Positions 55,443-64,000 of a stretch of DNA of 64,000 nucleotides are shown in pieces. The stretch comes from Sorex araneus (lineage: Eukaryota > Chordata > Mammalia > Eulipotyphla > Soricidae). The translations under genes and the position numbers were made by a program. The notes below the pieces were generated by a model. It had not been told where the DNA came from and made no database searches. It saw nothing but the letters and a program-made list of their open reading frames with translations. Location of the stretch: contig NC_073302.1 of NCBI RefSeq assembly GCF_027595985.1, forward strand, positions 171,666,034 through 171,730,033, written 5' to 3'. How positions within the stretch are numbered: position 1 is the first letter of the stretch; each line of letters opens with the position of its first letter.

Positions 55443-55496
55443 AACATGTTGAAAGTAAACTGATGAAAGTAACATGTTGAAAGTAAACTGATGACA
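55443..55496. repeat. 28-bp tandem duplication
   Basis: AACATGTTGAAAGTAAACTG occurs at 55443 and 55471. Confidence 0.9.
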
Positions 55497-55514
55497 TCAT
55501 TTCCAAGTGGAACT

Positions 55515-55687
55515 TGCTGGGGCTGGAGCAGTGTACAGTGGGGAGGGCGCCTGCCTTGCCTGTGCTTGGCTCAGGTTCCATCCACAGCATATGGTCCTCC
55601 GAGCCTGCCAGGAGAGATCCCTGAGAGCAGAGCCAGAAGTAGCCCTGTCTACAACTGGGTGTGGCCCCAAAACCAAATAAATAAAGT
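55515..55687 (+). repeat. Family A SINE, diverged
   Basis: GGGGCTGGAGCAGTGTACAG head, 'ctgggtgtggccccaaaacc' end. Confidence 0.78.
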
Positions 55688-55808
55688 GGAATTCATGAAG
55701 ACATAATGCATTATGCACTAATCTATAAAATGTGATTGCATTTCTTTTGAGACAATAAAAACCTCCTAGGTACTTCTAAGTTACTTTGTATAAAAAAAAT
55801 TCTTAGAT

Positions 55809-55965
55809 TAGAGCTAGAGAGACAGTACAGGGGTGAAGTCACTTGCCTTGCATGCGACTGACCCCGTTATGATCCCCAGTACCTTCAAGCATTGCCAGCA
55901 GTAGTCCCAGAGCACAGAGACAGGTAAATGCTGTGTACCACTGGGTGTGGCCCAAGAAGGCATGA
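55809..55965 (+). repeat. Family A SINE, diverged
   Basis: 'gagctagagagacagtacag', 'gttatgatccccagtacc', 'ccactgggtgtggccc'. Confidence 0.7.
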
Positions 55966-56220
55966 ATAAGTCAATAATTCTTAAAATAACAGTAATTTTT
56001 ACATGTTAAAAGTGTAATGAATTGTTTAGTCATAAATTGTGAAGTCTTCAACTAACTTTTTCAACATAATAAAATACTTTAAGAAAATTATGTTTTCCTG
56101 ATCAACAGTTTGTTGAGGCTTATTTTTTTCTTCCTAGTACTATATATCTCTGCTGAGATCACCTTGATTTATAACACTCAATTTTAGTGCAGTTGCATGC
56201 CTCTTCAAATGTATCTTATG
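55966..56220. other. Single-copy AT-rich sequence
   Basis: Nothing recognised. Confidence 0.3.
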
Positions 56221-56470
56221 CGGGGGAAGGGTGATGTGTGCCGAATGTAGACTAGAGACTGAACACAATGGCTGCTCAACACCTTTATTGCAAACCACAA
56301 CACCTAATCAGAGAGAGAGAACAAAATACCCTGCCATAGTGGCAGTGTGGGGTTGGGGGGGAGACGGGACTGGGGAGGGTGGGAGAGATGCTGGGTTTAC
56401 TGGTGGTAGAGAATGGGCACTGGTGAAGGAATGGGTTCTCGAACTTTGTATGGGGGAAACATGAGCACAA
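56221..56470 (+). repeat. L1 3' UTR fragment, close to the 17.9-kb L1
   Basis: Near-identical to the complement of 17.95-18.22 kb: 'gaatgtagactagagactga', 'ggctgctcaacacctttatt', 'aatgggcactggtgaagg', 'tatgggggaaacatgagcac'. Same young L1 subfamily. Confidence 0.88.
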
Positions 56471-56721
56471 TAATGTATAATTCATTTCAATTTTTAATGT
56501 AATTTTATTAGATCAATAAAGTCCAGATGGAAAAAAAAATGTATCTGATGAACAATTTAAATTGTAACTGCCTAATTTGGGTTTCTTTAGTATTTTTCCA
56601 ATACTACAGATATTTTATAATGGTTCTCTAAGAGACTTGGGAAACCAAAAGCTTGTTTTTCTTTAAAGGGGTGGTAGTAAAACCGCTCATCTCATTTCCT
56701 CACCCTCTGTTCTATTTAAAG
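56471..56721. other. Single-copy sequence
   Basis: Nothing recognised. Confidence 0.3.
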
Positions 56722-56872
56722 ACAGGAAGCACTGGAGATATTGTACAGTGGTTAAGGCACTTGCCTAGCAACTGGCTGCTCCCGGGGCACTGGTTTGAAT
56801 CCAAAAACACATATAGCCCAGCCAGGTGTGGCTCTTGCACACAGAGCCAGATGTGGCTCCCCCAAAGCGTGT
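56722..56872 (+). repeat. Family A SINE, old
   Basis: 'cactggagatattgtacagt', 'gcacttgcctagcaac', 'ccagccaggtgtggctc'. Confidence 0.55.
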
Positions 56873-57037
56873 AAAACAGTTATGTTGGCCATACATATTT
56901 GTATCTCTAAGTATAAAGGAGGAACCAGGCTCTGAGGGATTTAGAATGTGATTCCCCTTAACCCTTACCCCAATGATCTGTCAGAACAAGATCTCTTGTC
57001 TAGATGCTCTTCTCATAAACATTTCAAAAAGCATCTT

Positions 57038-57228
57038 TGGGGCTGCAGCGATAGTACAGGGCTAGGGTGCTTGCCTTGCCCAAGGCTGACTGGGATCTGG
57101 TCCCTGGCATCCCAGATGGTCTCCTGAGCACCACCAAGAGTGATCCCTGAGTGCAGAGCCAGGAGTAACCCCTGAGCATTGCCGGGTATGGCTCCCAAAT
57201 CAAAAACTGAAAAATAAATAAATGAAAA
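57038..57228 (+). repeat. Family A SINE
   Basis: TTGGGGCTGCAGCGATAG head, full body, AAATAAATAAATG tail. Confidence 0.82.
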
Positions 57229-57710
57229 CCCTCTCAAGTTGCCTCTCTTGGATGGCATTAGCAGTTTTTAAGATCGCATATAAAATTGAGACAATAGGAT
57301 AAACACTATTTAAACTCCCCTAAAACTTTAGAATGGTACAAATTAGCAGAAAAATTGCTATTGTTGGCCTTTAACCTTTCCATCAAAATCTGCATATCCA
57401 TTATATGTCAAGCTTTGGGGGACAAAAATTAACAAAAGTTTCTAGACCTAGATAAAGGTTTGTAAGTCAGGATTACAGGCCACTGCAATGAAAAACAAAA
57501 TTAAAAGACTTACATAGGATGTCACCTAGGCAACCAAGAGAAGAAGTGCCAAGGCTGCAGAGGAGTGAGAAACAAAATCAGAACATGTTAGACATTGCAT
57601 GAGAAACTGCTTTAGTGGAACTTGCATTAGAGGGAGGAGAGAGCAAATAAACGAGGCCATTGCATGTAATAGTCAATGCAATAATAGAACTGAAAAAGAA
57701 CAATGTGTGG
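57229..57710. other. Single-copy sequence
   Basis: Nothing recognised in about 480 bp. Confidence 0.3.
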
Positions 57711-57887
57711 ATGCACCGGAGCAATAGTACAGAGGGTAAGGCACTTGTCTTGCATGCGGCCAACCCAGGATCAATCTCTGACATCCCAGATGGGGCCCTG
57801 AGCCTGCCAGGAGTGATTCCTGAGAGCAGTCAGGAGTAAGTACTGAGCATCTCGGGGTGTGACCACATAAAAAAACAAAACAAAACA
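57711..57887 (+). repeat. Family A SINE
   Basis: 'caccggagcaatagtacaga', 'ggatcaatctctgacatccc', 'ctcggggtgtgacc' plus (AAAAC)n tail. Confidence 0.8.
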
Positions 57888-57929
57888 CGGAGAATCCTGA
57901 CTGCTGCTGTAAACTACAGCATCAAGAAC

Positions 57930-57958
57930 CACCCCCCCCCCCCCCCACACACACACCA
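57930..57958 (+). repeat. Poly(C) plus (AC)n
   Basis: An unbroken C run of about 17 followed by ACACACAC. Confidence 0.9.
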
Positions 57959-58041
57959 GATAATAAAGAGGGACCTGAGGAAATGGCGATGTGAGTGGCA
58001 CCCTGTTGTTACGACTTGGAGCATGATCAGTACATTCTTTT

Positions 58042-58217
58042 TATTATTATTATTTTTTTAAGCATCCACCCTCAACGATGCTCAGGGGTTACTCTTGGCT
58101 CTGCACCCAGGGATCACTCCTGCGGTGCTCCGGGGACCCTATGGGATGCGGAGGATGGAACTCTGGTCTAGCGCGTGCAAGGCAAGCATCCTGCCCGCTG
58201 TACTATCTCTCCAGCCC
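58042..58217 (-). repeat. Family A SINE, diverged
   Basis: (TTA)n-T tail complement, 'gatgctcaggggttactctt', 'gtactatctctccagccc'. Confidence 0.78.
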
Positions 58218-58554
58218 TCCATCAATTACAAAGCCAAGCACAGTTTATTCTACATAGAGTGGGTTTCCGGCTTGTAGTGCACTTTCATCCTAGCTCAAAA
58301 TCTCTGATGCAATCTCTTTTCCCAGTTTAAACCCAAAGATGAAATGTTTGAGTCCCTTTCTATTCAATAGACATCTGCTATGGTTAGGGCTAGGGACGTG
58401 GAGGGTTTGGGTGGAAAGTCAGACGAATATTCCCACATAAAATGGGAAGTGAAGCATTTTGCGATTGTTAGGTGGGGGCTAGTGGGTAAGTCTGTGCCTC
58501 TTGTGGGGTCCAGTATGTTTAAAATATGGCAAGATTTGTGATGTGCCCTTCTCC

Positions 58555-58790
58555 CCTCCACCAGACCCCGCGCAGTGAGGCTTGGGTGAGGCTACAGGGC
58601 CGCTGCGCAGGTGCAGAAGCAAGTGGTGGGACAAAGCGCCAAGGCAGCGCGACGTGGTTACATGGGCACCCCGCAGGGGCGGGGGATGGGCTAGGACTGA
58701 CGCTGTCCCAGGCAGGGGAGGCGCCCGAAGTGCTGCAGCTGGACCCGGAGGTGGCCCTGGCTTGGGGTTGGGGGTGCTGTCCTGGTTTCT
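58555..58790. promoter_or_regulatory. GC-rich patch, possible promoter or first exon
   Basis: The only CpG-enriched segment outside the RFESD island (CCGCGCAG, GCCGCTGCGCAG, CAGCGCGAC, GGGGCGGGGG). It lies upstream of the SPATA9 exons in that gene's orientation. No SPATA9 N-terminal codons or clear donor were found, so a SPATA9 promoter is only a possibility. Confidence 0.3.
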
Positions 58791-58867
58791 CGCCAACTCA
58801 TCCCACCTACTTTAGACTCCTCGAGCCCTCGTCCTTAGATTTTGCTTCTTCAGAATTTTGTTCTTGT

Positions 58868-58968
58868 TGCTGTTTTTTGTCTTTGGAGGTCACACCTGGC
58901 AGTACGTGGGGCTCACTTTGACAGTGCTCAGGGCTCACTCCTGACAGTGCTCACGGATCAGTCCAAAT
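58868..58968 (-). repeat. Family A SINE fragment
   Basis: Tail half only, with GACAGTGCTCA/GGGCTCACT duplicated internally. Confidence 0.6.
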
Positions 58969-59189
58969 GGCCTTGCCTCTGTTCTTCAGCGCTGCCCCAG
59001 GGAGCTGCTTTCCTGTCTGAAACCGGAGCCTGCCTGCTCACAGGCTTTGCCCGCGGAGCAGAAAGGTGCAGAAAGCTCTGGTTCACCGTGGCTGCAACAG
59101 GCCGGGCACCACTTTCAAGACAATGAAGGTTTTACAAGACACGCTCAATGGGGTCAGAAAGCAGATTTAATTTGAAAAGTTGTACCTGT

Positions 59190-59367
59190 TTTTTGCTTTT
59201 ATTATTGGGAAGCTCACCTTGTGGTGCTCTGGGCTTACTCCTGGCTCTGTGCTCAGGCGTCATTTCTGACAGGGCTCAGAGGACCATTATGGGGTGCCCG
59301 GGGTCAAAATCAGGTCAAGGGCATGCAAGGCAAGCGCCCTACCCATTGCACTATCACTCAGGCCCTA
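59190..59367 (-). repeat. Family A SINE, diverged
   Basis: 'gctctgtgctcaggcgtcat', 'accattatggggtgcccgg', 'gcactatcactcaggccc'. Confidence 0.72.
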
Positions 59368-59744
59368 CCTCTGTTTTTTTTTTCCAACCCAGTTTATCTT
59401 TTATATTTCAGAGGTTTCTTCTGCCCCAGCCCCAGAATTGTTTCTCCTACATCACAGCACTGACAATTGATAATTTTGGGAAATTGCTTAACAGTCATGT
59501 AATGTTAGGGGACTTGAGAGGGAGGGGGTGGAAGGAAAAAGGAGCCCTGGAGATTTTTTTTTTTTTTAGTGGTTGGTTTGGCATTGCGATATTACTGCTA
59601 AAATTAAATATCAAATAAATTTCTTGGCTCAGTTTACTCATTAGTGAAGTGATGGAATTAAGAGACCTCTAAAACTTTGTCTGACCTTAGCAGCTGTCCT
59701 ACATTATGGCAGATAGTTATTGCACATTTCCATCATTGCAATTT
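59368..59744. other. Single-copy sequence
   Basis: Nothing recognised. Confidence 0.3.
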
Positions 59745-59802
59745 TCCCAGATCAGCTGTATGCAAGGAAAGTGCCCTATCTTCTGTACATCTCTTCAGCC
59801 CC
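59745..59802 (-). repeat. Family A SINE head fragment
   Basis: 'agatcagctgtatgcaagg' to 'acatctcttcagcccc' only. Confidence 0.55.
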
Positions 59803-59994
59803 TACTATCCTGTACCTTGAATGGGTCTTATACCACAGATTCCCTATCATCATGCATAGTACTAGTTCTCGAATTAGGTGGTTCTTCCTCTGATATACTG
59901 CATTATATATCTGCCACCTCTTCCCTTCTCCCCCAAACTCCCAATCCCAAACTTTATTAGTATAATCATAAAAGGCCCCAAATTTTAATAAGCT

Positions 59995-60300
59995 GCTGTA
60001 TCTGTTATTGCTTAGCAAATTACCTCGGAGTTAGCAACTTAAAACTAGACTTTATTATAATGCTCTGTAGGTCAGGAAACCCGGAGAGGCTTAGCTGGGT
60101 CATTCTAGCTCAGTCTTTCAAGAGGTTGTAGTCAAGCTGTTGCCCTGGCTAGAGTCATCTTAAGGCTCAACTGAGAGAAAGAGGCCACGGTAACTTTATA
60201 ACCTAATCTGAATATAACAGTATTATTGCTACCAATTTCTAATCACCTGCAGTGGAACAGCCCACAATCAAGGGCCGGGGAATTAAGCCCCAGCTTTTAG
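59995..60300. repeat. Ancient mammalian interspersed repeat, class not determined
   Basis: 'gctgctgtatctgttattgc', 'agcaacttaaaactagac', 'gcttagctgggtcattctag' and 'gttgtagtcaagctgttgcc' are phrases I know from an old repeat shared across placental mammals. I cannot name it with confidence. Confidence 0.5.
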
Positions 60301-60772
60301 GGAATCTATGCCAAAGGATGAGAACTCCTCATATCTGTAAAACAGTCCAAGTTGTTAAGCTCATGATGCTGGATGCAAGTTATGCCAATCTTTGATTTCT
60401 TCTTACAGTCTCAAATTTGTCATTGGAAATAAGAACTGTCAGTCATTTTCATTGAAATGGCAGATTGCTTCTTTCATTTTTGAAAAAAATTGTCTGCTAA
60501 ACACTCAACTCTGTTAAATTATAGTTTCTCTGGCAGTCATTTTCTCACGTCTAAATAATATTCCTTAAAAAGAAGTAGGTAATTCAAGCTCATAGCTCAT
60601 ACAGGGATACTGTTAATTTTTTTTTTTTTGACAATCAAGTACTTCAGTATGTGGGAGAGGGCTCTTGGCCATCTCCTAAGAAATCACATAGAACATGACA
60701 AGCACCCTACTTGCTTTCCCCAAATTCGAAGCATGACCTGCAACCCTTTGAGCCTTTCCCCAGACCTATAAC
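60301..60772. other. Single-copy sequence
   Basis: A faint SINE-like piece at 60620-60720; otherwise nothing recognised. Confidence 0.3.
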
Positions 60773-60946
60773 TATTTTTTTTTCTTTTGGGGTCACACCC
60801 GGCAATGCACAGGGATTACTCCTGGCTCTGCACTCAGGAATTACCCCTGGCGGTGCTCAGGGGACTATAAGGGATACTGGGAATCGAACCCAGGTGGGCC
60901 GCATGCAAGGCAAGCGCCCTACCCACTGTGCTATCGCTCCAGCCCC
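60773..60946 (-). repeat. Family A SINE
   Basis: Complete; CCTATAACTATTTTT / CCTATAAACTGTTTTT flanks are an imperfect target duplication. Confidence 0.9.
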
Positions 60947-61351
60947 TATAAACTGTTTTTTAAAGAGGCCACACCCAGCAGTGCGCCAGACCCATGTGCT
61001 GCTCGGTGTCAGACGCAAGGTTTTGTATGTGCTGGGCTCCACCACTTCAACTCTCCTTGTGAATATTTTTACATTAAATTCTAACCACTTACAGTTTATA
61101 AATAGTGATTTCAATATAGCCATTTCATAGTAAATGTCCATCTTTTAAAACACTTTGTAATAATTGCAAATGTATATGAAGTTGCAAAAATAGAAAAGAG
61201 GTCCCAGTTATTTGCCCCAATTTCCCCCAATAACTACATTTTACATTAGTAGAGGATTAGAGAAAATCAGAATATGAAAATCAGAAAGTTGACATCGGTA
61301 TAATCTACTGACTTTATCCTTATTTCGCCAGTTAAAATTTTCTTTTTCATT
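60947..61351. other. Single-copy sequence
   Basis: Starts with a short SINE-like piece ('gaggccacacccagcagtgc', 60965-60985); otherwise nothing recognised. Confidence 0.3.
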
Positions 61352-61519
61352 TTTTGTTTTGTTTTGTTTTGTTTTGGGAGGCTCAGGGTTTACTCCTGGC
61401 TCTACACGCAGCAATCATTCCCAGTAGTTCTCGGGGTATCATATGGGGCACTGGGGACTGAACTTAGATTGGACACATGCAAGGCAAACCCTACCCGATG
61501 TGCTATTGCTCTGGCCCCT
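61352..61519 (-). repeat. Family A SINE
   Basis: (GTTTT)n tail complement, internal tail-side deletion, 'gctattgctctggcccc' end. Confidence 0.8.
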
Positions 61520-61663
61520 TACTTTGTATATGATTCTAAACCATTTAATCACATAGGTTAATATTATATCTAATCCTTAATTTTTTGTTTTAATTTTTCT
61601 TCATCATGTGAAGAAGCAATATCACAGAATTTTTAAAAGTCTTTTTCTGAGCTGGAGGGAGAG

Positions 61664-61702
61664 GAATATACATATATATGTATATGTATACATATATAAG
61701 AA
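61664..61702. repeat. (TA)/(TATG) microsatellite
   Basis: ATATACATATATATGTATAT and onward. Confidence 0.85.
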
Positions 61703-61775
61703 ATATGTTAAATAGAACTATGTTAATGTTAAATAGAATATTTAAAATGTTAAGTATGTTCAATAGAACTGTTAA

Positions 61776-62027
61776 ATGGGATGGAATGATAGCATAGCCA
61801 GTAGGGCATTTGCCTTGCACACGGCCGACCCGGGTTTGATTCCTCCATCACTCTTGGAGAGCCTGGCAAGCTACCGAGAATATCCTGCCCACATGGCAGA
61901 ACCTGGCAAGCTACCCATGGCGTATTCCATATGCCAAAAAACAGTAACAACAAGTCTCATAATGGAGACGTTATTGTTACCTGCTCAAGCAAATTGATGA
62001 ACAACAGGATGATAGTGCTACAGTGCT
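61776..62027 (+). repeat. Family B SINE, complete
   Basis: Head GGGATGGAATGATAGCATAG, 'gggtttgattcctccatcac', 'gcgtattccatatgccaaaa', GTCTCATAATGGAGAC stem, end GGATGATAGTGCTACAGTGC. AGAACTGTTAAA duplicated. Tail unit ACAGTGCT. Confidence 0.88.
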
Positions 62028-62278
62028 ACAGAACTGTTAAAATAGAATTTTACTCAATCGCCATTGTCTAATTTCTACATCATTCACTGTTGTCTAACTT
62101 CTGTGTCAGTAGAGTATGTTTTATGATTTCTAAAATTCAATTTCGTCTTGCACTGTTATAATTCTAGAATTCATAGTCCTAAGTCAGTTGTTCTTTCAAT
62201 ATTAAGCAGGAACTTATAGTTGCTGCTTTAGTTTTTATGAGTCAGGGTCAGTCTCTTGCCTTATCAAGCCGGTGGGGT

Positions 62279-62503
62279 ACAATTAATCACTGTCTTGGGG
62301 CTGGAGAGATAGCACAGCGGGTAGGGCGTTTGCCTTGCACGCGGCCGACCCGGGTTCAAATCCCAGCATCCCATATGGTACCCTGAGCATGGCCAGGGGT
62401 AATTCCTGAGTGCAGAGCCAAGAGTAACCCCTGTGCATTGCCAGGTGTGACCCAAAAAGCAAAAAAAAAAAAAAAAAAAAAAAAAACAATTAATCACTGT
62501 CTT
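62279..62503 (+). repeat. Family A SINE, young, with target duplication
   Basis: Perfect 18-bp target duplication ACAATTAATCACTGTCTT at 62279-62296 and 62486-62503. A tail of about 27 unbroken bases; GGCTGGAGAGATAGC head and GGTTCAAATCCC box B, as in the copies at 24.9 and 29.4 kb. Confidence 0.96.
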
Positions 62504-62637
62504 ATCATAGTAAACAACACTCTAAAAGCTTGAAAGTTTAAACCTAACTTTCACAAGTGGCTGATGCTTCAAAAGGGCTTGTCCAGCTTATATAATGGAA
62601 GAATAATCATTGTTCTAACAAACTACCTGTACTTTTA

Positions 62638-62812
62638 TTTATTTATTCATTTTTTGGGTCACACCCAGCAATGCTCAGGGGTTACTCCTGGGTTTGCACT
62701 CAGGAATTACTCCTGGTGGTGCTTGGGGGACCATATGGGATGCTGGGGATCGAACCCGGGTCGGCCGTGTGCAAGGCAAACGCCCTACCCGCTGTGCTAT
62801 CGCTCCGGCCCC
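62638..62812 (-). repeat. Family A SINE
   Basis: Complete; CTACCTGTACTTTTA duplicated on both sides; tail is (TTTA)n. Confidence 0.92.
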
Positions 62813-63150
62813 TCTACCTGTACTTTTAATGAAAAGATCTGTTATCTTAAATAACAATGTAACTTAAACATTATAGTTATTTCTGTTTTAGCATCATACA
62901 GCATATTAACATTGAACTTCAATCCTCCTTAGTGAAATCAAGATTTGTGTAACTCTAACCTGAACTAGACAATGAAGAAGCTTCCTTCTACTTAGAGAGA
63001 AAATATTGTTAGGCCACTTGCCAAGAAAATTAGTAGTATGAACGGGATCCCATCACCACCAAAGATATGTAATTCAATTTAATGAAAACAGTAAAAGTTT
63101 TTGTGCTTGGGAAAAGTGTTAGTAAAAAATTCTTGTAAGATTGCCATTTA
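62813..63150. other. Single-copy sequence
   Basis: Nothing recognised. Confidence 0.3.
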
Positions 63151-63334
63151 AGGGGCTGGAGCAATAGTAGAGCGGGTAAGGTGTTTGCCTTGCATGCAGC
63201 TGACCCAGGTTCGATTCCCAGCATCCCATATGGTCTCCTGAGCACCACTAGGGGTAATTCCTGAGTGCAGAGTCAGGAGTAATCCCTGTGCATTGCCGAG
63301 TGTGACCCAAAAAGCAGAAAAATAAAAAAAATCA
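63151..63334 (+). repeat. Family A SINE
   Basis: Complete, AAGGGGCTGGAGCAATAG head; CCATTTAA flanks repeated. Confidence 0.9.
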
Positions 63335-64000
63335 CCATTTAAGTAAATATTTGCAGAATCTACAAAATGTCGACTTCATGTAATATTCACATTTCAGAGG
63401 TAGACCGACTTCAGACTTCCTATGTTCACATACTGAAGACAATACACACCAATATGTTAAGTTAGATTTCTAATTTCGTAATGTTTGGTGGGGAAAGTAC
63501 ATTTTGATGTTACTTTTACTGAACTAAAGTTACTGGAATGTCTTTGAACCCTAGAGGACTGTTCTGTAGTTTATTTCAAACTGTACAAGTCGTTCCTTTT
63601 TCATGAATCAATGATTCTCTCAAGGGAAAACTTAAGAACACAATGCACTTGGTCTCAGTCCATAAACTTGATAGAGGAGGAAAAAAAAACATTCTAATGA
63701 ATATAAAACATAACAAAACAAAACCCAGGTGTTTAAAACTAATTATGGTTCAGTTGAGAGATAGTACAGGACTTAAGACATTTGCTTTCCATGCTGTATT
63801 CAGGTCCTGACAACTGAATGAATCAAATAAGTCAGAACTTAAGTTTGTTCTCCTGATTTTTTTCTTTGAGTCAGTTAGAAAACAAAGAATAGTAATTATA
63901 GATTTGAACATGTCAAAGTGCTGATAATAAAGAACAGTTGAGAGTTAAGCGCTGAAGACATGGGAGAAGAAAGGGAAACTAGAATTCCTTCAATGTCAGA
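63335..64000. other. Single-copy sequence to the window end
   Basis: Only a head-like SINE fragment at 63745-63800 ('gttgagagatagtacaggac'). No exon recognised. Confidence 0.35.

Noticed and set aside
50600-64000. SPATA9 first coding exon and the neighbouring RHOBTB3 promoter
   Set aside because: Looked for the expected N-terminal codons and for a strong CpG island with a + strand donor; neither was found convincingly, so neither is annotated.

Overview
This is a mammalian genomic window, almost certainly from a shrew (Soricidae, probably Sorex; the call rests on remembering the SINE consensus and is not verified). It contains two split protein-coding genes in the order and orientation known from human 5q15. 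RFESD (Rieske Fe-S domain protein) is on the + strand from a CpG island near 0.85-1.4 kb to a stop at 13.6 kb. SPATA9 (spermatogenesis-associated 9) is on the - strand, with its stop at 23.9 kb and exons back to 50.3 kb; its first coding exon was not found. The two genes are convergent (tail to tail). Every visible coding exon has consensus splice sites and matching phases. RFESD reads as an intact 157-residue protein.

The rest is intron and intergenic DNA filled with retroelements, named here as follows. Family A is a tRNA-headed SINE of about 170 bp with a poly(A) tail (L1-type mobilisation). Family B has the same tRNA-like head joined to a different body of about 225 bp that ends in short tandem repeats such as ACAGTGATA, not poly(A). 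Family C is a longer (up to about 600 bp) element without a tRNA head that shares B's body and tail. An RTE-clade LINE remnant (34.0-35.0 kb, - strand) ends with the same roughly 55-bp sequence and repeat tail as B and C. L1 is present as an old ORF1-ORF2 wreck (38.3-42.6 kb), a younger 5'-inverted copy (17.9-19.6 kb), an ORF1 remnant preceded by a 48-bp tandem array (20.4-21.6 kb), and many 3'-end fragments. Three copies of a composite element end in L1-like 3' sequence (22.6, 46.1 and 54.4 kb).

Region by region: 0-14 kb holds RFESD, with a minisatellite in intron 1 and scattered SINEs. 14-23.6 kb is an intergenic retroelement cluster. 23.7-50.3 kb is SPATA9, whose 18-kb intron (25.8-44.0 kb) holds a stretch of about 3.7 kb poor in repeats, a GGAA/GGGA microsatellite, the RTE LINE and the old L1. 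50.3-64 kb is SPATA9 5' intron or upstream DNA, with more SINEs and a GC-rich patch at 58.6-58.8 kb.

The strongest candidate for something little described is the RTE LINE/SINE pair. Families B and C carry the last codons of the RTE ORF plus its repeat tail, and families A and B show one tRNA head joined to two tails that serve two different LINE machineries.
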